Origin: Bacteroidales bacterium UBA5349
GTDB lineage: Bacteria; Bacteroidota; Bacteroidia; Bacteroidales; Tenuifilaceae
Reading direction: 5' to 3'
Assembly (NCBI GenBank): GCA_002410065.1
Contig: DHQB01000027.1
Coordinates: 182,884 to 246,883 of the forward strand
Length of the DNA stretch: 64,000 bases
Below, one piece after another: positions 29,771 to 39,009 of the stretch. The notes beneath the pieces were generated by a model that had not been told where the DNA came from, did no database searches, and worked only from the letters and a program-made list of their open reading frames with translations. The position numbers were made by a program, and so were the translations under genes. How positions within the stretch are numbered: position 1 is the first letter of the stretch; every line of letters starts with the position of its first letter.

Positions 29771-30568
29771 ATGGAGAATAAGAACAATAACATATCGCAA
29801 TTTGAGGGTTGGGTTGATAGAATAGCCCATGCCTTTTTTATGTTTTGGAATAGGCATAAAGTAGGTATTTTGGGCACCATTGCCCTCAATATGGTGTTGG
29901 CAATTCTTTTCTTTGTGTTCGAGCTTAAGGGCAGGCCCCATCCTGCTGATCCTTTGGTGCTTGTTGATTTTGAGAGAGAGTACGAGATCCTTCCACCCAA
30001 AGAGCCCGAGGTTTCAGATCCACTGCTTCCGCAGGATGCAATTAATCCGTTAAAGGAGTGGGAGGCAATACGCAACATTGCCATTGATGCTACAAATGAG
30101 GATCTGAACCCCGGCTTATCCGACGAGAAGAAGATTGACGCCGATGAGTTATACCAAGAGGCCCAGCGCATTAGGGCAGATATGCAACGAAACAAGGAAA
30201 TGTGGGAAAACTCACAGGACGCAGAGGCACTAGATATCCCCAACGTTGAAGAGAAAAAGGTTGAACCGTCGGAGATTGGCCATTACAAAGGGCCTACGGT
30301 GATAAGCTATTTTTTAAAGGATAGAAAAGCCTTGCGATTGCCCGTTCCAGCCTATAAGTGTGAGGGGGGTGGTCAGGTAGTTGTTGATATTGAAGTACTC
30401 ACCGATGGAACTGTGGGCAAGGCAAGCATCGACACGCAAAACTCTGTAATAGATGATTGTATGAACCAAGCAGCTATAAATGCAGCAAAGGCAAGTCTTT
30501 TTACCGTTGCTGCTTCTGCACCTTCGAGGCAAAAGGGAAGCATTACCTATCTGTTTGTTCCTCAATAA
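29771..30568 (+). CDS. TonB C-terminal-domain-like inner-membrane protein
   Basis: The 265 residues start with a short cytosolic part rich in aromatic residues and one membrane helix (VGILGTIALNMVLAILFFVF, ~33-52). A charged, Pro/Glu-rich periplasmic linker follows. The last ~90 residues read GGGQVVVDIEVLTDGTVGKA and end in FLVPQ-like SITYLFVPQ, the pattern of a TonB C-terminal fold. The linker is short and lacks the long Pro-Lys repeats of true TonB, and no ExbB/ExbD genes are near. It may be an energy-transducer variant or an envelope protein that reuses the fold. Confidence 0.78.
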   Translation: MENKNNNISQFEGWVDRIAHAFFMFWNRHKVGILGTIALNMVLAILFFVFELKGRPHPADPLVLVDFEREYEILPPKEPEVSDPLLPQDAINPLKEWEAIRNIAIDATNEDLNPGLSDEKKIDADELYQEAQRIRADMQRNKEMWENSQDAEALDIPNVEEKKVEPSEIGHYKGPTVISYFLKDRKALRLPVPAYKCEGGGQVVVDIEVLTDGTVGKASIDTQNSVIDDCMNQAAINAAKASLFTVAASAPSRQKGSITYLFVPQ

Positions 30569-30569
30569 C

Positions 30570-31787
30570 CTAAAAGGCAGCCATCAGCAAATTGATATCG
30601 CGTGAGGGTATATTGTATAGGTTTCCCAAATAGCTGTTAGTGAGTATTCCGTTGTAAATATAAATTCCGTTCCTAAGCCCAGGGTCATCCTTTAGGTGCT
30701 GCTTTATTCCTCCACTTTCGCTAATTTCAAGCAGTAAAGGAGTAAAAACATTGCTAATGGCTATTGATGATGTTCGGGCAACCCTAGCGGTTATGTTTGG
30801 AACACAGTAGTGAATAACTCCGTGTTTTACGTATGCCGGATCCTTATGGTCTCTAACCTCCGATGTTTCAAAGCAACCCCCTCTATCGATGCTTAAATCT
30901 ACAATAACAGATCCTTTTTTCATCAATTTAACCTGATCTTCGGTTATCATAAATTTTCCCTTGTTCTCATCGGGCTGCAAAGTGCCAATTACAACATCAG
31001 CTGTTTTGAGTACCCTCTCAAGCACTTGTTTGTGGAAGATTGAGGTATAAAGCCTTTGCCCTAAAATATCTTGAACCTCCATTAAACGCTTAATGGAGTC
31101 GTCAAATAGTTTAACGTTTGCACCTAAGCCCAATGCCGCTCTGGCGGCAAATTCGCCTGCCGTTCCGGCCCCAAGAATCACAACCTCGGTAGGGGTAATT
31201 CCCGATACCCCGCCAAGCATTACACCTTTGCCCTTATTAACGTTACTCAGGTACTCAGCGGCCACCAGAATGGATGTGCTGCCGGCAATAGAGCTCATGG
31301 CTCGAACTATAGGGTATGCACCATCGCTATCGCGAATGCCCTCAAATGCAATTGCAGTTGTTCGCTTTTGCATAAGGTTTCGGATAAGCTGACCGCCAGT
31401 TGCTGTAAGGTGAAGAGATGAAAGCACGATTTGATTATCAGATAGCATGTCAATCTCCTCTTTAAGCAATGGCGAAACGGTAAGAACAATTTCACATTTA
31501 AAAACCTCTTGCTTAGTTCTAACAATTTGAGCGCCCCTTTCGCTATAATCGGTATTGTTGTAGTTGGCAAGTTTGCCCGCATCTTCTTCAATAATAATTT
31601 CGTGCCCTTGATCCACTAATAGTTCAACGGCTTCGGGGGTAAGAGGCATCCGACTCTCGGTTTCGTTGCTCTCTTTTGGTATTCCAATAACTAACTTTTG
31701 GGTTTGCTTCCTTACTTCAAGCATCTCCTCTTGGGGCATTAAGCCTTTAACAAACGGAAACTCTTGTGATGGTGATAAACGGGCCAT
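30570..31787 (-). CDS. ald: Alanine dehydrogenase
   Basis: The protein has 405 residues. The N-terminal half has IGIPKESNETESRMPLTPEA, where the conserved Arg and Lys bind pyruvate. The Rossmann part has VVILGAGTAGEFAARAALGLGA near 210-231, with an Asp after the next strand (LFDDS) that favours NAD. IVDLSIDRGGCFETSE and HYCVPNITARVARTSS complete the family pattern. The reaction is reversible oxidative deamination of L-alanine to pyruvate and ammonia in the cytosol. A lysine-ketoglutarate or transhydrogenase relative is possible, but the motifs favour Ald. It is convergent with, and nearly touches, the TonB-C-like gene. Confidence 0.88.
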   Translation of the reverse strand: MARLSPSQEFPFVKGLMPQEEMLEVRKQTQKLVIGIPKESNETESRMPLTPEAVELLVDQGHEIIIEEDAGKLANYNNTDYSERGAQIVRTKQEVFKCEIVLTVSPLLKEEIDMLSDNQIVLSSLHLTATGGQLIRNLMQKRTTAIAFEGIRDSDGAYPIVRAMSSIAGSTSILVAAEYLSNVNKGKGVMLGGVSGITPTEVVILGAGTAGEFAARAALGLGANVKLFDDSIKRLMEVQDILGQRLYTSIFHKQVLERVLKTADVVIGTLQPDENKGKFMITEDQVKLMKKGSVIVDLSIDRGGCFETSEVRDHKDPAYVKHGVIHYCVPNITARVARTSSIAISNVFTPLLLEISESGGIKQHLKDDPGLRNGIYIYNGILTNSYLGNLYNIPSRDINLLMAAF

Positions 31788-32006
31788 AATGGATTATGTT
31801 GGGTGAAACTAATGGGTTTTAAAAATTGAGTTATAAAATTACGGTTCTCATAATTTCTAGGTATAGGCATATAAAGGTAAGGCAAAATATGGTACGGAGA
31901 GTTTTTTTTAGATTCATTTATTTCAACAATAGTCCCAAATTTCTGTTTATTTCAATGATATTTGCACGATAATTTTTGTTTGAGGTACGCACAAAACTTT
32001 AACCCT

Positions 32007-32987
32007 ATGCTTTGTATTAAAGATTCACATACCGATCCCTACTTTAACATTGCTGCAGATGAATATGCGCTTAAAAGCCTTACCGACGATTGTTTTATGC
32101 TCTGGCGGAACGAGCCATCAATTATTGTTGGTAAGCACCAGAACACCCTAGCCGAAATAGATATTGATTACGTTAAGGCGAATAATATAAAAGTGGTTAG
32201 GCGCATTTCGGGAGGCGGTGCTGTGTTTCACGACTTGGGTAACCTTAATTTCACCTTTGTAAAAAATGCAGGAGAGGGTGCGCAGGGTGATTTTCGAAAA
32301 TTTACCCTACCCATTCTTGATGTTTTACAAGGGATGGGCATAGATGCGAAGTTCGAAGGGCGTAACGACCTTACCATTGATGGGAAAAAGTTCTCAGGCA
32401 ATGCTGAGAGTATTTGGAAGAACAGGGTTTTGCATCACGGTACGCTATTGTTTTCGGCTGTAATGACCGATTTGTCGGCAGCCCTAAAGGTGAACCCGCT
32501 TAAATTTCAGGACAAGGCAGTAAAGTCTGTTCGCTCAAGAGTAACTAATATTAGTGAGCATCTGAAAGAGAAAATGGATGTACTAGAGTTTCGCGACCGA
32601 ATTATGCAACACATTATGGCAATGTATCCCGAGTCGAGAACATACGAATACACCCCCGAAGATATTGCTGGAATTGAGAAGTTGCGTGATGAGAAGTTCT
32701 CGCAGTGGGACTGGAATTTTGGTGATTCGCCAAAGTACGATTTTGCAAAATTGATTAGAACCGAGGGCGGAAGTGTTGAGTTTCACTTTAATGTTAAAAA
32801 GGGAAGAATAAGGGATATGCGTATTTATGGCGATTTTTTTCATAAACACGATACCGAGGAGGTTGAAAAATTGCTTGAGGGTGTAACTCACAATCACGAT
32901 GCCATACTGGCTAAGCTGCAACAAATTAACTTTAGTAACTACTTCAAAAACATTAGGGTTGATGAGTTTGTTGGTGGAATGTTTTAG
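32007..32987 (+). CDS. lplA: Lipoate-protein ligase
   Basis: The gene encodes 326 residues from the ATG at 32007. A TTG at 31962 would add 15 atypical residues, while family members begin near MLCI..S.TDPYFN. The catalytic N-terminal domain has FMLWRNEPSIIVGKHQN, VVRRISGGGAVFHDLGNLNF, and DGKKFSGNAE with the adenylation lysine. The C-terminal accessory domain runs from ~245. It attaches free lipoate to the E2 subunits of 2-oxoacid dehydrogenases and to GcvH via lipoyl-AMP. It stands alone and is convergent with the ATP-cone nuclease gene. Confidence 0.93.
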   Translation: MLCIKDSHTDPYFNIAADEYALKSLTDDCFMLWRNEPSIIVGKHQNTLAEIDIDYVKANNIKVVRRISGGGAVFHDLGNLNFTFVKNAGEGAQGDFRKFTLPILDVLQGMGIDAKFEGRNDLTIDGKKFSGNAESIWKNRVLHHGTLLFSAVMTDLSAALKVNPLKFQDKAVKSVRSRVTNISEHLKEKMDVLEFRDRIMQHIMAMYPESRTYEYTPEDIAGIEKLRDEKFSQWDWNFGDSPKYDFAKLIRTEGGSVEFHFNVKKGRIRDMRIYGDFFHKHDTEEVEKLLEGVTHNHDAILAKLQQINFSNYFKNIRVDEFVGGMF

Positions 32988-33002
32988 CGAGATTAACCCT
33001 CG

Positions 33003-33842
33003 TTAATCTTTGCACAATTCATCAATTTCACTTAGCACATACCTTCTCTTAATTTCTGAAAGGCCAAGCGGTTGTAAAAGTTCAGGGTTTTTTGCAAGTT
33101 GGTGACATAGCACAATGCCTTTATCCATAAGCTGCTGTTTTTCCATTTTGTTGAGTTGGGTAAGTGCTGTAACAGGGAACATTTTGTAGGTATCAATCAT
33201 ATCCTTTAGGCTATGCTCTTTAGGGTAATCCCAGCTAACAAGGTGTAGCCCCGAGCACTTGCCATAATCCAAAGCATCTTCAGTAAAACGGGTGTTGGTT
33301 ACAATCCACCCATGAAATTTGTACCCATTGTACTCAGGCAATTTGCTGCGGATTGCCTCAATATCGTTTACCCTCGACCGGATGTATAGCGGCACCTGCA
33401 CATTTGCATGTTTATCCTGAGTGTTGTAGTATTTACACTCAACCAGATACTGAGTACTATTTTTGGTTGCAACCACATCAACCTCGTGCTGCACGCATTG
33501 TCCTTGCACAATTACTCCAACCTTGGTATCAAAGCCCTGAATCTCGAAAATTTGCCCCACAAAATGCTCAAACGGATATCCGGTGGGGCCAAGCTCCATA
33601 AGTGCCTTTTTAAGGCTATATCTGGCCGCATAACCCTTACGCTTTTTCTTTAACAGATTAAAAGCCTTAGTGTATATCTGCTTGGTTGTTACACCCTCAA
33701 CTAGCCATTCCTCTACCTCGGAGGCTATTTCGGTAATAATGCTCTCTTTTGCGCCAGCACGCCTAAGGGAATGTTCCAATTTGGCGATCTTAAATATTTC
33801 CTTTTGGCCTGTGGACTTAACAATCAGCGGTTCATTGCTCAT
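33003..33842 (-). CDS. ATP-cone domain fused to Mrr-like nuclease
   Basis: The gene encodes 279 residues from the ATG at 33842, 10 bp after the HAD gene's stop. Residues 1-90 form an ATP-cone (KSTGQKEIFKIAKLEHSLRR, then YAARYSLKKALMELGP), a nucleotide-sensing fold known from ribonucleotide reductases. Residues ~95-210 are a PD-(D/E)XK restriction-type nuclease of the Mrr class, with HEVDVVA and LVECKYYN as the D...ExK core. The C-terminal ~70 residues are helical. ATP-cone/Mrr fusions occur in Bacteroidota, but their target is unknown. A nucleotide-gated nuclease in repair or defence is inference. No methylase is nearby. Confidence 0.85.
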   Translation of the reverse strand: MSNEPLIVKSTGQKEIFKIAKLEHSLRRAGAKESIITEIASEVEEWLVEGVTTKQIYTKAFNLLKKKRKGYAARYSLKKALMELGPTGYPFEHFVGQIFEIQGFDTKVGVIVQGQCVQHEVDVVATKNSTQYLVECKYYNTQDKHANVQVPLYIRSRVNDIEAIRSKLPEYNGYKFHGWIVTNTRFTEDALDYGKCSGLHLVSWDYPKEHSLKDMIDTYKMFPVTALTQLNKMEKQQLMDKGIVLCHQLAKNPELLQPLGLSEIKRRYVLSEIDELCKD

Positions 33843-33852
33843 GATGATGTAA

Positions 33853-34503
33853 TTAGTTGAAAAGCATTTCGATACAATCACCATTTGGGATATTCAGATG
33901 ATGAGCTAATATACCTAATTTTTTGGCTCCCTCAACATGTTGCAATGTATCATCAATAAAAAGAGTTTCTTCGGGCTTAAGATTATTCTCATTGAGGATT
34001 AGCTCAAAAGCATCCGCATCGGGTTTACGCATGTGGATTAGGTGCGAGTAGTACTCCCTATCGAAGAATACCGAGAGATTCTCAACCCCAAAAGTGCGGT
34101 GCAGGATTTGGTTGTAAGCCTCAAAGTGTATGGCGTTGGTATTGCTTAACAAAAAGGTTTTGTAGCCACTTTTTACTCTTCCAAGCAGTTCGAGCCTCGA
34201 TGGAGGGAAGTCAAGCAGCATCGCATTCCATGCTTTGTCAATTTGCTCATCGGTTAGGTTTGATGAGGTGATACGGCGAACTTCATTTCGAAACTCTTGT
34301 GGCGATATTAATCCTTTATCTAGCAAATCGAATACGCCAATCTGTTTTGCCTGGTTAAAAATTGTATCGAAGTTTTGTAACCCTAAAGCCTTAAAGGCAT
34401 TAATGGTTAAATGATAATCGATATTTATGATAACACCACCCAAATCGAAGATAATATTTTTGATTTTCTTGTCAGCAAAAGGACTAAAAATTGGCTTTGG
34501 CAT
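33853..34503 (-). CDS. HAD-family phosphatase (YihX-like)
   Basis: The protein has 216 residues. HAD motif I is FDLGGVIINID with the nucleophilic Asp near residue 21. Gly takes the usual second-Asp position, as in the YihX/epoxide-hydrolase-like group. Motif II is FLLSNTNA, motif III is the Lys in HMRKPDADAFELI, and motif IV is TLFIDDT. The helical cap lies between motifs I and II. Related enzymes hydrolyse sugar phosphates such as glucose-1-phosphate. The true substrate here is unknown. It is followed closely by the ATP-cone nuclease gene and probably shares its transcript. Confidence 0.88.
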   Translation of the reverse strand: MPKPIFSPFADKKIKNIIFDLGGVIINIDYHLTINAFKALGLQNFDTIFNQAKQIGVFDLLDKGLISPQEFRNEVRRITSSNLTDEQIDKAWNAMLLDFPPSRLELLGRVKSGYKTFLLSNTNAIHFEAYNQILHRTFGVENLSVFFDREYYSHLIHMRKPDADAFELILNENNLKPEETLFIDDTLQHVEGAKKLGILAHHLNIPNGDCIEMLFN

Positions 34504-34521
34504 AAAAAAGTTATATTAAGG

Positions 34522-34553
34522 TTGGAAAATTCCGATACAAATATGTATTTTTG
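34522..34553 (+). promoter_or_regulatory. Promoter of the CAU tRNA
   Basis: TTG at 34522-34524 and TATTTTTG at 34546-34553 are spaced by 21 bp, matching the Bacteroidota sigma-A consensus. The box lies 34 bp before the mature tRNA 5' end. Confidence 0.65.
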
Positions 34554-34587
34554 CAGTCCAATAAAAAAGCCTTTTTAGGTTTTTATC

Positions 34588-34664
34588 GGGCCCATAGCTC
34601 AGTTGGTTAGAGCACCTGACTCATAATCAGGGGGTCACAGGATCATGCCCTGTTGGGCCCACCA
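34588..34664 (+). tRNA. tRNA with CAU anticodon (elongator Met or Ile2)
   Basis: The cloverleaf has acceptor GGGCCCA/TGGGCCC, anticodon stem CCTGA/TCAGG with loop CTCATAA, and T-stem ACAGG/CCTGT. Discriminator A and CCA are encoded. The paired first base rules out initiator tRNA. Whether it reads Met or, after lysidine modification, Ile cannot be decided from the anticodon alone. The T-loop reads ATCATGC instead of the usual TTCRANY. Confidence 0.9.
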
Positions 34665-34671
34665 CAAAATC

Positions 34672-34704
34672 AAGCACTTACGGAAATAACGTAGGTGCTT
34701 TTTT
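34672..34704 (+). terminator. Terminator after the CAU tRNA
   Basis: AAGCACTTACG pairs with CGTAGGTGCTT around a 7-base loop and runs into a T6 tract, 8 bp after the tRNA. Confidence 0.9.
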
Positions 34705-34929
34705 GTTTTGATACAAACAAACTACAGAGAGAATGACCCGTCCTAAGATAAGTCCAAAGGGTTAAACAATAATTTAAACCGCATTTAGCAAGTGTAAACT
34801 ATCATTAACAATTTAAAAGGTGATAAATCCTTTTAAAACCCCTAAATTTGCAACTTTATTATCAAACTCACCGTTTGATCTCAGAACAGTTTATACTCCA
34901 TTAAGAACAATTAAGCCCTCTATTTTACG

Positions 34930-36552
34930 ATGATAACCGTTTCCAATCTGGCCATTCAATTTGGCAAAAAGTTCCTTTTTCAGGATGTTAACTTAAAATT
35001 TATTCCCGGTAACTGCTATGGTATCATTGGTGCCAATGGTGCAGGGAAATCTACTTTTCTAAGATTGATTAGTGGTGACTTGGATTCAACGCGTGGAAAC
35101 ATATCCCTTGGAACAGGCGAACGCTTATCGGTTCTACGTCAAGACCACGGCGAGTATGATAAGTTTAAAGTTATAGATGTTGTTTTAATGGGGCACGAAA
35201 AACTTTGGGCGGTAGCACACGAAAAAAATGCCATTTATGAAAAGGCCGACTTTACCGAGGCTGACGGCATAAGGGCATCGGAGCTAGAAGAGCAGTTTGC
35301 CGAGATGGACGGCTGGAACGCCGAAAGTGATGCTGCATCTTTGTTAAGCGGATTGGGCATAAAAGAGGAGATGCACCAAAAGTTGGTGAATGAATTGAAT
35401 GGTAAAGAAAAAGTTAAAGTATTGCTGGCACAGGCATTATTCGGGAAGCCTGACAATCTGCTTCTGGATGAGCCCACCAACGACCTCGACCTTGAAACCG
35501 TTCAATGGCTTGAGAACTATTTGGCCAACTTCGACAATACACTTCTGGTGGTATCGCACGATAGGCACTTCCTCGACTCCATTTGTACACACATAGTTGA
35601 CATCGATTTTGGTAAAGTTCAAATGTTTGCGGGTAACTATACATTCTGGTACCAAAGCAGTCAGCTGGCGTTGCGTCAACAGCTAGCACAAAACAAAAAG
35701 GCTGACGAAAAGAGGAAGGAACTGCTCGAATTCATTCAGCGTTTTAGCGCCAACGTGGCCAAATCGAAACAAGCCACAAGCCGCCGAAAAATGCTTGAGA
35801 AACTTAATGTGGATGAGATTCAACCCTCTACCCGCCGTTACCCGGGCATCATTTTTACTCCAGAACGCGAGCCTGGCAACAACATCTTACATGTTAACAA
35901 CATCACCAAGCACGCTAACGATGGCACTTTGCTGTTGAACAATATCAGCTTTAACATCGAGAAAGATGAAAAAGTAGCCTTCCTATCGCGCAACCCATTA
36001 ACCGTTACCGCTCTTTTTGAGATACTGAACGGCAAAATAAAACCCGAGGCCGGTACCTATAATTGGGGTGTAACCATTACAACAGCTTATCTGCCACTCG
36101 AAAACTCAATGTTCTTCGAAAGTAGCCAAACGCTTGTTGATTGGCTCAGCTTATACTCCGCCGACACCAGCGAGTTGTATCTGCGTGGTTATCTGGGTAA
36201 AATGCTTTTCTCGGGCGAAGACATCTATAAGAAAGTGAAAATATTATCGGGGGGCGAAAAAATGCGTTGCATGATTTCTAAAATGATGCTCCTCAATGCC
36301 AATGTGATGGTTCTGGACAATCCAACCAATCACCTCGACCTCGAATCCATTCAGGCATTTAACAATACGCTCACCTCTTTTAAAGGGAATGTTCTATTGG
36401 CATCACACGACCATGAATTTATCAATACCGTTTGCAATCGTATCATCGAAATTACTCCCAAAGGGTTGATTGATAAACTTATGAGTTACGACGATTACAT
36501 ATCGGACGAAAAAATACAAGAGTTGCGCGAGCAGATGTATAAGGTTCGGTAA
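34930..36552 (+). CDS. ABC-F ATPase with degenerate second nucleotide site
   Basis: The 540-residue protein has two ABC domains and no membrane part, of the YkpA/YbiT type of ABC-F ribosome-associated proteins. Domain 1 is intact: Walker A GANGAGKSTF (near 34-43), signature NELNGKEK, Walker B LLLDEPTNDLDL, switch SHDRH. The linker has KSKQATSRRKML. In domain 2 the Walker A position reads AFLSRNPLTVTALF, without the Gly-Lys-Ser/Thr core. Walker B reads VLDNPTNHLD, with Asn in place of the catalytic Glu. The second signature LSGGEK is kept. One active site is therefore expected. ABC-F proteins act at the ribosomal E site or give antibiotic protection; which applies here is unknown. It lies 226 bp after the tRNA terminator. 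Confidence 0.9.
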   Translation: MITVSNLAIQFGKKFLFQDVNLKFIPGNCYGIIGANGAGKSTFLRLISGDLDSTRGNISLGTGERLSVLRQDHGEYDKFKVIDVVLMGHEKLWAVAHEKNAIYEKADFTEADGIRASELEEQFAEMDGWNAESDAASLLSGLGIKEEMHQKLVNELNGKEKVKVLLAQALFGKPDNLLLDEPTNDLDLETVQWLENYLANFDNTLLVVSHDRHFLDSICTHIVDIDFGKVQMFAGNYTFWYQSSQLALRQQLAQNKKADEKRKELLEFIQRFSANVAKSKQATSRRKMLEKLNVDEIQPSTRRYPGIIFTPEREPGNNILHVNNITKHANDGTLLLNNISFNIEKDEKVAFLSRNPLTVTALFEILNGKIKPEAGTYNWGVTITTAYLPLENSMFFESSQTLVDWLSLYSADTSELYLRGYLGKMLFSGEDIYKKVKILSGGEKMRCMISKMMLLNANVMVLDNPTNHLDLESIQAFNNTLTSFKGNVLLASHDHEFINTVCNRIIEITPKGLIDKLMSYDDYISDEKIQELREQMYKVR

Positions 36553-36824
36553 TCAGAGTAAACTTTAATTGAGCGACTCCCGATCACCTTACAATATCTT
36601 GCGAAATTGGTAGGAGAATAGGTTTCTTGCTATTTGGATATTTTCAGATTTTGCGAAAAAGGATTTTAGTAAACTGGCGTATTTCAAAAAGCAAATTACT
36701 ATCATTACTCAATTTGTAAAGAAGAGTTGATACCCTCTTTTTTTGTACTTTTAAACTGATATTTACAAACAGTTTTATTGTTTTTAAACCATAGAATCCC
36801 CAGTGAATTTTTAAATTTATAATA

Positions 36825-38786
36825 ATGAAAAACGCCGCTGTATTATTGCTGATAGTATTTTCCTTTACGCATATCAACGCCCAAAATTCGGTTAAGCTCT
36901 CCGGAACAATCATTGGTACGGCCGAATCGTTTGACTATGGTTTATTTGAATGTTCAACTATGGTTAACACCATCGAAAACGCATTTGATGGAAATTTGCA
37001 AACAATTTTTGCATCCTGTATCCGCACAGGTGGATGGGTTGGGCTGGATTTAGGAGAGAAGCACATTATCACCAAAGTAGCCTATTGTCCACGTGAAAAT
37101 CAATCTTCGCGTATGTTGCTGGGTGTTTTTGAAGGAGCCAATAATCCCGACTTTGGTGACGCCATCCCAATACATATAATTAATCAATCGCCAGCACAAA
37201 ATGAATTAACCAGCAACGATGTTTCTTGCTCAAAAGGCTTCAGATATGTGCGGTACATCGGTCCAAATGATGTAAAATGCAATCTCTCCGAACTCGAGTT
37301 TTATGGTTATCAGGGCGAAGGTAACAATTCACAACTTTCTCAAATCACCAATTTAGCCTCCGTAATTATCCACACAAAAAATGCTGAAGATATAGTTAGC
37401 AGAGATTATTATCTAAAAGGAATAGTTTCGGTTATATCTGAGAACGGTACAAATATTTACACAGACAGCCTTGAAATTAAAGGGAGAGGAAATGCAAGTT
37501 GGAGCTTCCCCAAAAAGCCTTACCGCATGAAATTATATAACAAAGCCAGCTTGCTCGGTTTTCCGGCTGTTGAAAAGAGTTGGACATTGATAAATAATTA
37601 CGTCGACAAAACACTGATGCGAAATCTGCTCGCTTTTGATTTAAGTGAAAGATTAGAAATATCCTATACACCTGCAGGTAAGCCCGTTGATGTTTTTTTG
37701 AATGGAGAGTACAAAGGAACTTATCAGCTTTGCGATCAGATGGAAGTGGCAACCGGGCGTGTTGAGGTCGAAATAATGAGCGCATCTGATGTCACACTTC
37801 CTAACTTATCTGGAGGATATATGCTAGAGATGGATGCCTATGCTTATGAGGAAACCTCGTGGTTTACATCAGCAAGAAATCATATTCCTGTTACCATAAA
37901 ATACCCCAAGGACGACAATATTGTTTTGGCGCAAAGCAATTTCATTAAATCACATTTCGATCTGATGGAAAGTGCGGCTTACTCCTCAGCATATACGAAT
38001 GCAACTACTGGATATAGAAAATATTTAGACGTTCCGTCATTTCTACGTCACTTTTTAGTGGGCGAAATAAGTGGGAATACCGATACCTACTGGAGTACCT
38101 ATATGTATAAAAAAAGGAACAACGACCTATTTTACTTTGGACCAGTGTGGGACTTTGATATTGCTTACGAGAACGACGTTAGAACCTATCCTATAAATAG
38201 TAAGCCAGATTGGATTTATCTTTCGGGGAGCACAGCAAACGGCGTACGCGATTTGGTAAATCGTTTGTTTACCGATCCAGCATTGGTCAATCAGCTGAAA
38301 TCAACCTATGCTTATTATCGCGATAATGGAATCATTACCAAAGAAAGCCTACTTGGCGTAGTGAATGATTATGCCCTAGAAATGAATCAGTCGCAATCGT
38401 TAAACTTTATGCGCTGGGATATTCTGAATACCATAGTTCATCAAAACCCAGTGGCACTTGGTTCATATGCCGCTGAAGTTGAACACGTAAAAAACTACAT
38501 AAGTGCTCGTATTGACTGGATGGACAATAGATTGGCCTATGTGCCCAATGCAGATAATAATGTCTTTTTGCCCGAAGTTTTTATGTGGAGCGGTGTTAAC
38601 ACACTTCATTTGGAAGGCATTACCGGTGAGGTTTTTATTAGGATATATGATTTAGCGGGCCGAGTGATTGCTGCAAAGCAGCTAACGGATTCACATTATT
38701 CTATTACTATTAACCCGGGTATTTATATCGTAAATATTTCGGATAAAACGGGTAAATCATTCTCCTTAAAAGGACTTGTTAGCTAA
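36825..38786 (+). CDS. Secreted CotH-family protein with T9SS tail
   Basis: The protein has 653 residues with a signal peptide (MKNAAVLLLIVFSFTHINAQ). Residues ~20-165 are discoidin-like (AFDGNLQTIFASC, GGWVGLDLG, YVRYIGPNDVKCNLSELEFYG split into shorter motifs). Residues ~180-560 are a CotH domain with LEIKGRGNASW and PKKPYRMKLY, LINNYVDKTLMRN, and DVFLNGEYKGTYQLCDQ, then FGPVWDFDIAYEND. CotH proteins are secreted atypical kinases known from spore coats, where Asp and Asn residues of the last motif bind metal and ATP. The C-terminal ~75 residues (VFIRIYDLAGRVI, INPGIYIVNI) are a T9SS sorting domain. Surface display is likely and the substrate is unknown. A clear terminator follows. Confidence 0.88.
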   Translation: MKNAAVLLLIVFSFTHINAQNSVKLSGTIIGTAESFDYGLFECSTMVNTIENAFDGNLQTIFASCIRTGGWVGLDLGEKHIITKVAYCPRENQSSRMLLGVFEGANNPDFGDAIPIHIINQSPAQNELTSNDVSCSKGFRYVRYIGPNDVKCNLSELEFYGYQGEGNNSQLSQITNLASVIIHTKNAEDIVSRDYYLKGIVSVISENGTNIYTDSLEIKGRGNASWSFPKKPYRMKLYNKASLLGFPAVEKSWTLINNYVDKTLMRNLLAFDLSERLEISYTPAGKPVDVFLNGEYKGTYQLCDQMEVATGRVEVEIMSASDVTLPNLSGGYMLEMDAYAYEETSWFTSARNHIPVTIKYPKDDNIVLAQSNFIKSHFDLMESAAYSSAYTNATTGYRKYLDVPSFLRHFLVGEISGNTDTYWSTYMYKKRNNDLFYFGPVWDFDIAYENDVRTYPINSKPDWIYLSGSTANGVRDLVNRLFTDPALVNQLKSTYAYYRDNGIITKESLLGVVNDYALEMNQSQSLNFMRWDILNTIVHQNPVALGSYAAEVEHVKNYISARIDWMDNRLAYVPNADNNVFLPEVFMWSGVNTLHLEGITGEVFIRIYDLAGRVIAAKQLTDSHYSITINPGIYIVNISDKTGKSFSLKGLVS

Positions 38787-38840
38787 AACAGAGCAAACAC
38801 TTTCCGCTTTTCATTTAATTATTGTAAGGCTTATTTCTAC

Positions 38841-38869
38841 AGTCGCACGAGTTTCTTCGTGCGGCTTTT
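38841..38869 (+). terminator. Terminator after the CotH gene
   Basis: CGCACGA pairs with TCGTGCG around a short loop, extended by flanking AG/CT, and is followed by TTTT. Confidence 0.8.
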
Positions 38870-39009
38870 ACTCCAAACCTATAATTTAACGCAGCCAAAT
38901 TCTAGTATGGCTTTAACGCAATTTTATTATATTTACTAGCAAGTTACCTGCAAGCTTAGAAATAAAAAAACTGGCCAACTTAAATTGTTAAACTTTAAAT
39001 TCGAAAACT

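Noticed and set aside
29713..30243. 176-aa minus-strand frame
   Set aside because: It is antisense to the TonB-C-like gene, with a Ser-rich product typical of shadows.
29771..30568. True TonB of a TonB-ExbB-ExbD complex
   Set aside because: The Pro-rich spacer is short and no exbB or exbD genes are nearby, so only a TonB-C-like fold is claimed.
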